From positions 1,040,501-1,104,500 of the forward strand of contig JAIWZP010000001.1 of NCBI GenBank assembly GCA_025201375.1: a stretch of 64,000 nucleotides of DNA, written 5' to 3'. The first letter of the stretch is position 1. Every line of letters begins with the position of its first letter. A program made the position numbers and the translations under genes. The notes under the pieces are model-generated. The model worked only from the letters and a program-made list of their open reading frames with translations. It made no database searches and was not told the DNA's origin. Shown piece after piece: positions 1 to 10,447 of this stretch. Origin of the DNA: Gongronella butleri (Eukaryota > Mucoromycota > Mucoromycetes > Mucorales > Cunninghamellaceae).

Positions 1-266
1 CGTCGTCGTACAAGCAATAACCGTCATGCCCGCGGCCTTGCCGGATTTAATGCCTTGCGCATGAAAAAAAAAAAGTCAGAGGATCATGGAAATGCGCCCC
101 TTTTACTCTTTTTTCTTACCATGAGGCGCGTCTTCAAAGACGATGCACTTGTTGGCAGGCGCATTGATGAGCTCGGCGCCCTTCAAGTAGCCCTCGGGGT
201 GGGGCTTGCCGTTAGTGACCTAGTAAAAGTGTGTGTCAATGGGAAGAAAATTCTCGAAGTCTCTTT

Positions 267-316
<50 letters not shown>

Positions 317-894
317 TTGTCAGCGGTGACAAGGCCAGCGGGAATAGGGATGTTGCATTGCTTGAGGCGGCTCTCTGCCATGAACTTTGTGCCGGCGGTG
401 TAGATGCTCCATTTGCCTAGGGGGATGGATTCGAGCAGTCGCGCCACACCAGGAAGGACTAAAACAGGCATTGTCACATTGATTACCTAAGATGACACGA
501 GAGCCTCCTTTTTTTCTTTTTTTTGTTTCTCGGAGTGGAGGATGACCCTTACCAGTGACACCTTCAGGTTCCATGGCGAGTTTTCGCTCATAATAATCGA
601 CATGTTCTTGTGTGGCCTTTTCAGGCACCCATTTGGCAATGGTGTCGATGGTACGCTGGCCGTGCGACGACGCCAGAATCTAGATTTGATCAATCGAATG
701 GCGTCAGTGACCTTTTGTAATGGGGCCCAAGACCCAGAAAGACACGAATAAACTACCTTTTCGGCGTCCAGGCCGTGTTCAAGCGCAAACGCGTGCCAGT
801 GTTTGATGATAAGGGGCGTGGTGTCCATCAAGGTGCCGTCCAGGTCAAAGACAAACCCTTGGATATCTTTGATATGAGACGTTTTGAACGACAT
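1..894 (-). CDS. glycerol-3-phosphate phosphatase-like HAD hydrolase (3' end outside window)
   Basis: Haloacid-dehalogenase phosphatase of the yeast Gpp1/Gpp2-Dog1 group, which dephosphorylate glycerol-3-phosphate or 2-deoxyglucose-6-phosphate in the cytosol. The start is the ATG at 892-894 (MSFKTSHI). Exons on the minus strand are 894-757, 679-553, 458-316, 219-120 and 53-1 (incomplete); all junctions keep one frame. The nucleophile motif FDLDGTLMDTTP opens the protein. SSHGQRTIDTIAKW follows, then SIYTAGTKFMAES (the Thr/Ser loop), the NGKPHPEGYLKGA lysine motif, and FEDAPHG with SGKAAGMTVIAC near the end. The order and spacing match Gpp1. The intron between exons 3 and 4 contains about 45 consecutive T on the plus strand. 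The window edge removes the C terminus. Which sugar or polyol phosphate it uses cannot be read from sequence. Confidence 0.88.
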
Positions 895-1322
895 AATAGT
901 GTGGGGCAAAAATAAAAGGAAGCGGGGAAAAAGAAAAGAAGAAAAAAGGGCGCGGGCGCTCGTTTTTCTGCGCATTCCCGCCGCATCGGAAAAAGCATTG
1001 TCCAATGGGAGCCGCTTACCTGTTTGACCATCGCACTATAAAAAAAAAAAACGAAAAAGAGCAGCCCATCTCATTTGCACTGATCCTGAACTCCTGGAGG
1101 CACATGTGAAGAGCTGTTTGATCCAATTAGCGTGCCATTGGCTGCGCCACGGGTTGTTGGGGACGCGACACGGCGCTGTTGTTTTCTTCTTTTTCTAAAG
1201 AGACAAAAGGCTACAAATGACCGATTTTTTTTTTGTTTTATTACGCGTCAATAGGGTACGAAAGCAATGGAGGAATATGTTCAAAGAGAGGGAGGGGGAA
1301 AGATGAAACGAAACATTTTTTT
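895..1322. other. intergenic region between GPP-like gene start and MFE-2 3' end
   Basis: About 430 bases without a supported gene. The part next to 895 is the promoter side of the GPP-like gene and has A-rich/T-rich tracts. The right part is the 3' flank of MFE-2. A short ORF here (828-1031, minus) is only the first exon read in another frame. No RNA gene or repeat is seen. Confidence 0.6.
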
Positions 1323-4300
1323 TTACAACTTGCTGTCGCCATGGGACTGGGGATTGAGCTCGACGGCGGCATTGGAGATGGCGACGACGTCACGCTCGAC
1401 GACGCGGGTCTGGAAGATGATCTTGTTGCCCTCCTTCCACATCTGGGTCTCGAGGGTCTCGCCGGGGAAGACGTGCTTGGCGAAGCGGACCTTGATGTTC
1501 TTAAAGTTGGCGGGGTCGTTGTTGCCAAAGGTCTGGAGGACATGCTTGCCGGAGATGGCGAAGGTGCAGAGACCGTGGAGGATGGGGACGTCAAAGCCGC
1601 CGACGGCGGCCATGTCAGGGTCAATGTGCAAGGGGTTGGTGTCGCCGCTTAGTCGGTACACGGCCGCGAGCTCTTCGGTCGTCTTTTCCTGGACAATGGC
1701 ATCGGGCTTGCGATTGGGAGGCTGGTTGAGCGCCGTGGCCGCGCCGCGATCCGCACCCTTCTTCTCGCCGCCAAAGTCGCCGCTGCCGCGGATAAAGGTC
1801 GTGAATTCGTTTTCAAAAATGACCTCGCCGTTCTCGTCCTTGGTGGTCACGCCAACAACGACCGTGGCGCCCTTGCCCTTGTCAAGGACCTCGACCACAC
1901 GAGGCGTCGACACCAACGTGCCCTCGGTGGGGATGGGCTTTTTGATCTCGAGGAATTGCTCGCCGTGGAGGAGCATCATCTGCGAAACAGAGGAAAAATA
2001 GGGAAAAAAAGAGTCAATTCGTGTTTTTTTTTTCCTTTTTTCCCATTTTTTGTATTTTATCAAAACTTACAGGGTTAAAGTTGGGAAGGAACTCGCCATA
2101 GTTGACCTGGTTGATGCTGCCAAAGGCGGGGACGACGCCAAAGGTGGGGAGAGGGGCGAAATCGGCGTGATTTTCAAAGATGAATGGCAAATCCTTGCGC
2201 TTGCAGCCCGCACCAAAGTTGTAGATGATGACATCGCGCTCGGTGTAGGTGAATTGCTCGTCCTCAAAAGCGGTGGCATTGGCCTTGGTCAATGGGTCGT
2301 CGGCATTGGCGGCTTCTTCCTCTTCATCAGTGTTTGCAAAGTTCTCCATGAAGCCCTGGAAGGATTCGGTGGTGGTGTTGGGGTTGGTGGCGCGGCCATC
2401 GTCAAAGTCGATGACGCGGTCCCAGGCAGCGGCGACCTGTTCGGGCTTGAGTTCCTTGTTGGCGGGGAAGCCGACACCGCCGGAACGTTGCCATTGGACC
2501 TTGGCGCACCAGCCGCTGCCGACCTCAAAGATGCTACCGGTCTCCTCGCTGGAGCTGTGAGCCAAGTACGCGACGAGGGGCGCGACATACGCGGGCTTGA
2601 GAGCCTCGACCATCTCAGGGGGCATGACAGTGGCGGTCATGCGCGTGCCGGCATTGGGCGCAATGACATTGACCAAGATGTTCTTGCGCTGACCCTCGAG
2701 GGCGAGCGTCTTGGTCAGACCGGCAATGCCAAGCTTGGCCGACGAATAGTTGGTCTGGCCAAAGTTACCATAGAGACCGACCGCCGACGCCGTGTTGATG
2801 ATACGGCCATACTTTTGAGCAACCATGTGGGGCCACGCAGCCTTGATCACCTTGTAAGTGCCGCGCAAATGCACGCGGTGCACAAGGTCCCAATCCTTGT
2901 CAGTCATACGCGCAAAAGAAATGTCGCGAAGAATACCGGCATTGTTCACAATGATGTCAATGCGGCCAAATGCCTTGATCGCCGTCTCGACAAGCTTGTC
3001 GCCCTCCTCAACAGAGTCATAGTTGGCAACAGCCTTGCCGCCCGCAGCGCGGATCTCCTCAACGACAACGTCAGCGGCACGCGAGCCGCCACCTTCACCA
3101 TTGTGCGAGCCACCAAGGTCGTTGACCACTAATTGATACAATTGATTCAAAAAAGAGGGGAAAAAAAAAGATAAAGAAAAAAGAACGAGAAAAAGTTGGG
3201 GAAAAAAAGGGAGATAAAAAAAGTGAGCAATTGGACCTCAATTCCTTGATTTTTCTCATTTTTTCCCCTCATTTTCATTTTCTTCAATTTTTACCAACAG
3301 AGGCACCGAGCTTGCCAAGGAGCAGGGCATATTCGCGGCCGAGGCCACCACCAGCGCCGGTGACAAGGGCGACTTGGCCATCGTAGCGCAAGTCTTCGCC
3401 CTTGGGGTTGGGGGGCGCAGCCTTTGCGCGCTCAAGGAGCTCAACAAAGTTGGTATCCATGATGGATTCGGGGTGGTCGGGCTCGGAAAAGTCAGTGATA
3501 GCGTCCCACTTGGCACCGACAGCACCAGGGGTGAACGAATCGTCGGCCTTGAACACGTAGCCGGGCGAGCGCTCCCAACGGACCTTGGCAACATAGCCGC
3601 CACCAACCTCAAAGAGGCCGCCATTCTCCTCGGTGGCCTCGTGGCACAGGTAGCCAACAACAGGCGTGACAAACTCGGGCTTGAGCGACGCGAGCACATC
3701 AGGGGGAAGCACGGTCTCGGTCCTAATCAAGAATTGGACGATGAGCGGGCCAGCACGTGAAGCTTTTTTTTTTTCTATTTTTTTTTTTTTTTGTTTTTCC
3801 GCCGGCTTTTCCTTTTTTTTCCCCAGATTTTTGTCAAGGTTGCACAAAGTGTGCATAATAATAAAAAAAAAAAGGAGGGAAAGCGAGGGCAACTTACATG
3901 CGCGAGGCAGCCATGGGAGCAATGGTGTTGGTATGGATATTGTACTTTTCACCTTCACGGGCAAGCGAAAAGCCAAGAGAGGCAAGAGCCAATTTGGCAG
4001 CCGAGTAGTTTGCCTGGCCAAAGTTGCCATAGATACCTGCGGCCGAGGCGGTCATGATGATGCGGCCATACTTTTGCTTGCGCATGATAGGCCAGGCGGC
4101 GCGCGACACCGAGTACGAGCCCTTGACGTGCACGGCCTGGATCAAATCCCAATCAGCATCCGTCATGCGCGCAAACGAAATGTCGCGCAAAATGCCGGCA
4201 TTGTTGATCACAATGTCCACGCGGCCAAACGCCTTCATCGCCGTGTCCACAATCTTCTCGCCAAATTCGACAGAGTCATAGTTGGCCACGGCTTGGCCAC

Positions 4301-4555
4301 CTGCCGCGCGAATCTCATCCACAACAACGTCCGCCGCGCGGCTATCCTTGCCCTGGCCCGTGTGCGACGCGCCAAGATCGTTCACAACAACACTCGCGCC
4401 ACGCGACGCAAAGTACAAGGCATACGCCTTACCAAGACCTTGAAAAAAAAACACGTTTAGTCTCCAAAAAGCGTGCCTATCCGCTTTAAAAACTTACCAC
4501 CACCAGCACCGGTGACAATCACAACACGGCCGTCATAGCGAATTTCGTCCGACAT
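1323..4555 (-). CDS. FOX2: peroxisomal multifunctional beta-oxidation enzyme type 2 (MFE-2 / Fox2)
   Basis: Bifunctional (3R)-hydroxyacyl-CoA dehydrogenase and enoyl-CoA hydratase 2 of peroxisomal fatty-acid beta-oxidation. Five exons: 4555-4498, 4438-3898, 3722-3295, 3128-2071 and 1979-1323, giving 913 residues. The first SDR domain has [16 protein letters not shown] at about 98-101 and the YxxxK pair Tyr164/Lys168. A second SDR domain repeats the same motifs ([21 protein letters not shown]). The C-terminal MaoC/hydratase-2 domain carries [10 protein letters not shown]. The last three residues are SKL, a type 1 peroxisomal targeting signal. This SDR-SDR-hydratase order without an SCP2 domain is the fungal form (animal MFE-2 has one SDR and SCP2). 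Start chosen at [10 protein letters not shown] because it directly precedes the Rossmann fold. Confidence 0.96.
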
Positions 4556-5262
4556 GGGAATAAAAATGAAAAAAAGGAGAAAGAGGGAAAGGGTAAAGGG
4601 GTGAAAACTTGTGAAAAGAAGAAAAAAAAAGCGAGAAAGAGAAACAGGAATCGCTGACAGAGCCAACTTCCGGTTTTGTGCCTTTTGGCTGACAAGGCTA
4701 AATCACATGGCGGACTCCGCTCGCTCTTTTTTTTTTTTCCTCCACACGTGAAAATAGGGACCAGCTGATGATGACTGAGGGCATTTGAATGACCACTCCT
4801 TTCCATTCTTCCCCGGACCCATGCCAACCCCCACGGTCACACTTTCTATACTCCAGTGGACGCGAGAGAGACAAAAGCAACAGACAAAAAAAGCAACAGC
4901 CATGCCAAACACATACTTTTTTTTTGTTTTATCTTTTTCTTTTTTTTTCGCTTTTTCTTTTTTTTTTACAAGGCGATCTTTTGACGATTGATGCTTACGA
5001 CATCGGCGCCGCGTGGAACCAATCAATTGAAACCCCACATTCATGGTCAAAAAATGAGCATGAAAATGTCAAAATGATGGCAAGCCCAGGGGAAAAAAAG
5101 GTATTTTTCATTTTAAAATTGGTCAATTGGGGGAGGGCGTGATGATGTGGGGGAGGAAAAAAAAAGGGGGGGCGAAAGGGCCAATGGGCCGAGGGAGGAG
5201 GGGGGAACTAGCACACATGCCACGGGGGAACACGAATAATAAAAGCTAGAGACAATGGGTCA
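4556..5262. other. intergenic region upstream of MFE-2 and downstream of RNB gene
   Basis: About 700 bases holding long pyrimidine and purine tracts and no supported gene. A CACGTG E-box lies at 4745-4750, roughly 190 bases upstream of the MFE-2 start; its function is unknown. Poly-T runs at 4915-4970 yield phenylalanine-rich spurious ORFs on both strands. The G/A-rich stretch 5130-5220 is low complexity. Confidence 0.55.
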
Positions 5263-5893
5263 TTAAAACGGGTAAATCGGCGTCAAGTGCAGTCTTGGAG
5301 GAGATTTCGTCTTGTCAGGCACGACGAGAACGTCGATGCTGGTGAGCAAACGCACAGTCTGCCTGCGTGTGGCCGGATCAAGCTCGGGCGGGTGCAAGAC
5401 AACAGGTTCGATGGAGACATCGGCCTCTTTTGAGGCATCGTCCTTGAGGGACAGCTGCTGCATGGCCAATTCCATGGCATCGTCGTCGTCAACAGTCTGC
5501 GCCTGCTCTTCTTGTTGAGGTCGCTGCCAAAACAGGTGCAGCCGGCCATCCTTGTGCAACCAAGAGCGCAGGGGGAGTGACGACATTGACACTCGCGCCT
5601 CTTCGCCGTATTTTGGCAGGTAAAGTTCCATGGCATGGTCCCCCACATGGATCACGGTCGCTTGCTCAATGATCAACTTGTCAGGATCGCCTTGCGAAAG
5701 TAGGTCAACGAGGTTCAAAAGGCTATCCTGGTCTTGTGCATTCTTGGCATAATCTTTGCGCCGATTGCACATCACCGCAATCCTTTGTACAAGCGCCTTG
5801 TTGTAGTACTCAGCAATGTCTATCGTAGAAATAAAAAAACAACTATTTAGCCGGTTGTTTTCCCACACACATGCCCACTTTTTTCAAGTTCTC

Positions 5894-5925
<32 letters not shown>

Positions 5926-8900
5926 TTGGCCCGTGAGCGCCGCCGTCAATTGACGGTGCACAATGATATCTGCGTAGCGACGGATGGGCGACGTAAAGTG
6001 GGTATAGTGGCGCGCATTGAGCGCATAGTGAAGGAAGCGCTCCGTGGCCAATGAGCCGCTGCAAAAGTAGGTCGCGCGTTTCATCATGCGAATCGCAAGC
6101 ACTAAAAGTGCCTCTTTGGCGCCCGGATCCTCCAACGCGTCAAAAGAAGCTTGCAGACCCGCCGCAGACGACACGTCCATGTCATAGCCCAATGATTTAG
6201 CCACAACCGCGAATTTTACCTAAAATAAAAAAAATTGTGGGGAAAGAAAACCATGAGTCGCGCTTTCCCACGTTTTTTTTTTTTTTTTTGTCTTACCATG
6301 CGCCGCTCGATGGGCAATTCGTGACGGCGTAGCAGGGCCTCTTCTGGGAACGTAGTGGTCAGCTTTTCTGCGACACTCATGTTGGCAAGTAGCATGAATT
6401 CTTCAATCAGGTGATTGGATGCCTTGGACTCCCACGAATGCACAGAAATGGGTCGCTCCGACGCCGTGTCCAGCACGAATTTCAGCTTGACCGACCGCAT
6501 CGACAACGCGCCATCGTCAAATCGCCGCTTGCGCATAAATGTCGACAACTTGTACAGCCCAAGGATGCACGCCGCCACATCCTCAGGCTCGAAATCGTCC
6601 AAATCGTCCACCCCAGGAAGACTGCCGCCGTCGATGACCGCCTGCGCTTGCTCGTACGACAATTGTGCGCGAGATCTAGAATAAAACACGAATTGACGCG
6701 TCAGAACGCGTGTTTTTCCACCTTTTTTTTTCTCTCTCCCTTACCTGATGATGGTGCGGCCAATCCACGTGTCCAAAACTTGACCCTCGGCATCAAGTCG
6801 CCAAATCACGGAATACGTCAACCTGCAAAAGCGATAAAAAAAAAAGATAAAAAAAAAGGTCAAAAGAAGCCCAATTCGTGCAGCACGCGCGTTTTTTGTG
6901 TTTTACTTGTCGTCAAGGGGGGTCAGACTGCACAGCGTCTCGCAGAGCATGGGTGGAAGCATGGGAATGGCGCGGTTCACGAGGTACGTGGTCGTGCCGC
7001 GCTTTTTGGCCTCAGTGTCAAGAGGTGTCGCGGGTTGTACATAAAAAGACACATCGGCAATGTGCACGCCCACCTCAAACTCGCCATCGTCGAGCTGCTT
7101 GATATGCAACGCGTCGTCCAAGTCTAAAAAAAAGTCAATTCGTCGTCTTTTTTTTTTTTCTTTTCAAGAAAAAAGTTACCTTTGGCGCCCTCAGGGTCAA
7201 TGCTAAAGACCAGCTCGTGCCGCAGGTCACGTCGCACCTCAAACTCGCGGTCGGGGATGTATTTGGGTAGCTTGTTGAGCGAGCGTATGATCACGTCGTC
7301 AAAGGGCGCGTCGTAAATGTTGTTTTCCGTGCACAGTGCGTGCTGCTCCGCAAAATGATCACCCATCTCGCCAATCACCTGGATGAACCGGCCGTGCGGC
7401 CGCATCGACGTTATCGGCCATCGGACCACAGACACCTTTTTTAAAAAAGAGAAAATTCAATAAACACGCGTGTCACGCCCAAAGTGGACTTTTCAAGGGG
7501 ACTTACCTCCACGAGGATGGTCTTGTAGCTGTCAATTTGCACAATGATGTTGTCCGCAAGCTCGTAGTGCTTGATGAGAACAAGGGGCACGCGCCGATCG
7601 TTGGGTTTGAACCAGAAATTCGGCATTTGCACCGACGACACGTCTCGCATTGGCTCATAACTTGCATTGTTGCCGTTCCCAGGCATCGAGCAAGAGAGCA
7701 CTCTGTAAACAATGGAAAAGAAAGGACAAGATGAGCCATGAGGGTCATCTTTTTTTTTTTGCTGTTATTTACCCTGCAAAGGTGCGATTGCTGCCAAAAT
7801 CGCGGATACGAACCACTTTTCCGGCGAATTTGGGCATTGGGTCGTCTTGTTGTGATTTCTCTTGGTCGTCGTCGTCTGCGGCGGCAGGACTGTCAGGCAC
7901 AGCCTCGCCCCTGGCGATCTGCTCCTGCAATTTTAGGGCTTTGCGCTTTGCACGGTGGGCATCGTCGCGGTCATTGCGTTCCTGCCACACCTGCTCGACG
8001 TCTAGAAGCTGGATAACCACCGTGTCGCCGTCCATGGCGCGATTGCGTGCACGGTTGCCGCAAATGAAGATGTCGGCATCCAATTGGTCGCAAGTGACAT
8101 ATGCGTCGATGGCTTTCCTCGGGTTGATGCGGATCTGGCCCTGGAACAATGAGCGATTCGCCAAACCCTTGTCGACCTCCATTGGGTCCATGAACGGGTC
8201 GAAAAACAGGCGGCTACCAGGCCGGTGCTGATCATCCGGATGCGTCCATCTTGGGCCCGAATTTCGGTTGTTTGGATCGCGGCTGAATCGCTGCGGCGCG
8301 CGCACAGGCGCAGCAGACACGTCATTGTCGTCCACCACAGTGTCGTCGAGTACATCCTTGTAATTCACCCATGGACCAGCACCAGACGCGTCAAAATCGA
8401 TCGACGGCATGAAATTGGCCTGTGCCGCCGAAAAACCATGCGCATTTCTCGCCGTGAGCATTGGATCCTCGTCGTCGTCGTCGTCATCGTCGTCATCTTC
8501 GTCGATGGACAGCCGAAATCGCGAGCGTCGAGGCTGGTTTTGCCTATTTTGTCGATTTGGCACATTTTGTATATTTGGCACCTTCGTCTGTTGTTGTCTC
8601 CATGGCTGCTGCTGATTTTTCGGTGTCCATGACGCGTCGTCATAGTCGGTGGACGGAAAAAATGCTTGGCCAGTCGCTGTCAATGGGCGAGAGACATTGG
8701 AACGAGCTTGAGACGAGTGAAACGTCGCCGAATCAAAGTCCGACAAGGGCACAGAGCGCATTGGCGGCCGCTGTTCGTGTCGCGTGCGAAATCGAGACGG
8801 TGCCGCGTGTTGTTGGTGCGTCGGCGGCAAATACGCATCGGGAAAGCGCGAGTCAAAGACGAGGCGGTGCTTTGGCAATACCTGCTCGGCTTCGACCGGC

Positions 8901-9273
8901 GACGACGACGCAGAATTCACACTTGGAGTCGTTTGGCCACGAAACAGGTCCGAGGACGGTCGTCGCGACTGGCTGCGGTTGCCATTTGTCTCGCTCGCGC
9001 TTCTATTCGACGACCCGCGCCATGGACTCACACCTGATGCTGCCTGCAATGGATTCGGCACCTCATTGGGCGGCAACCGCCAGTCGCGATCCATATCGCC
9101 TGTCAAGAAAAAAAAACAAACATACAAGGCATCAGATCAGCATCAAACCAAGTCAAACCCAACGCGACTTACGTGTCCGCCGCGATGACTGAGCCTGCGT
9201 TCTTTGCTAACCAGAAAAAAAATTAAGAACAAAGAAAAAGACTCGTTTTCGGGTATCTTACATAGTTGTACAT
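5263..9273 (-). CDS. RNB-domain protein, Ssd1/Dis3L2 family
   Basis: RNase II/RNB family protein of about 1116 residues. Predicted exons: 9273-9262 (MYNY only), 9206-9173, 9099-7773, 7702-7507, 7435-7180, 7123-6907, 6822-6745, 6675-6297, 6219-5925 and 5819-5263; every junction preserves the frame. The first ~400 residues are low complexity (Asn/Gln/Arg/Ser rich, an Asp run near 8470-8500), as in Ssd1. Cold-shock-like segments follow ([20 protein letters not shown]). The RNB core reads IDPEGAKDLDDA at about 602-613, with later [15 protein letters not shown] and CNRRK. Ssd1 binds mRNAs in the cytoplasm and controls cell-wall protein translation, while Dis3L2 is a 3'-5' exonuclease. All four acidic positions of the RNase II metal site (D..D.DD) appear present here. 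The 12-nt first exon is the least certain part. RPL27 starts divergently 213 bases away. Confidence 0.88.
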
Positions 9274-9486
9274 GAGAAAAAAAGAGACAGGAAGGAGAAC
9301 GACGAAAAAAAAGGAGAACATACTTGTCGCAGCACCTTAATTTCTTTCTTTTGCCAAAAAAAATGCGGAGCTTTAAATCGACGGACTTTGAAATTGGTCC
9401 GGCGGAAGGTTGACATACGGGATTGGCCTCCCCAGGCGCTCTCTTTCCCTTTTCTCCCCTTTTTCTATTTCTTGAAACAGCTCACC

Positions 9487-10378
9487 ATGGTCAAGTTCAT
9501 CAAGGCTGGTAAGGTACGTATCGTTCACCATGACAACAGCACCACACACACACATCGATGATTACTCCATTGCGTTTCGAGATGCCACCCAACCGACATT
9601 GCGATGGATGGATGCATCCCACCCAAAAAACGGATGGATGGATGAAAAAAAAGGACGAAAAAGCGACTCATTTTTCTTTTTTCTTGCTTTCTCTGTGCCC
9701 GACAAAATCCACAGGTTGTCGTCATTTTGCAAGGTCGCTATGCTGGCAAGAAGGCCGTCGTCGTGCGCAGTAAGTGGACGAAACATCGCAAAAATCCTTA
9801 AACAGCCCCATTGACCCCCGTCTTACACTTACCATTAGACCACGACGAAGGCACCAAGGACCGCCCCTACGGCTACGCCGTTGTTGCCGGCGTGGAGCGT
9901 GCCCCTCTTAAGGTCACCGGCTCCATGGGCAAGAAGAAGGTCGCCAAGCGATCCCGCGTCAAGCCCTTCATCAAGATCGTCAACTACAACCACATGATGC
10001 CCACTCGGTAAGCCAATGCCGCCATCCTTGGTTCTCTCCGGAGGGCATCGTTGCCCTGCCCCAATGGCTCGTCCCAATGGCTCGTCCCAATGGCTCATTC
10101 ATTCTTTTTTTTCTTTTTCTCTAGTTATGCTTTGGATTTGGAACAAATCAAGGGTACCATCTCCGCTGACACCTTCAAGGAGCCCACCCAGCGTGACGAA
10201 GCCAAGAAGGTAAGACGAGAATTCATGCGCGGCAGCTCAATGGCCCACTTTTTCATGCCTATTCATCTTTTTTTTCCATTTTCTTTTTTTTTCTCGTCCC
10301 TAGGTCATCAAGACCTTGTTCCAGGAACGTTACCAAACCGGCAAGAACAAGTGGTTCTTCAACAAGCTTCGATTCTAG
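9487..10378 (+). CDS. RPL27: 60S ribosomal protein L27 (eL27)
   Basis: Large-subunit ribosomal protein eL27 of the cytosolic ribosome. Five exons: 9487-9513, 9715-9769, 9839-10007, 10125-10209 and 10304-10378, encoding exactly 136 residues, the usual eukaryotic length. The protein starts [18 protein letters not shown] (KOW fold), continues with [16 protein letters not shown] and ends with KWFFNKLRF, all highly characteristic. The ATG has good context (caccATGg). The leader is a pyrimidine-rich stretch (9440-9475), typical of highly expressed fungal genes. A polyadenylation signal follows at 10442. Intron 1 contains several GGATG/GATGGATG repeats. It is divergent from the RNB gene. Confidence 0.98.
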
Positions 10379-10441
10379 ATGTTTGCATTAGTGCAATTAT
10401 TAGACCTCTCGCCTCGTTGTTTTTTTGTGGACACTTGACCC

Positions 10442-10447
10442 AATAAA
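10442..10447 (+). terminator. polyadenylation signal of RPL27
   Basis: Canonical AATAAA 64 bases after the RPL27 stop codon, followed by a T-rich segment. The spacing is normal for a 3' processing signal. Confidence 0.6.

Noticed and set aside
220..628. Minus-strand ORFs with long Lys or Phe runs around 220-628
   Set aside because: They translate the intronic homopolymer of the glycerol-phosphatase gene; the spliced model explains the conserved parts.
2050..3132. 360-codon plus-strand ORF
   Set aside because: It is exactly antisense to the MFE-2 exon 4 coding frame and has no domain; a compositional shadow.
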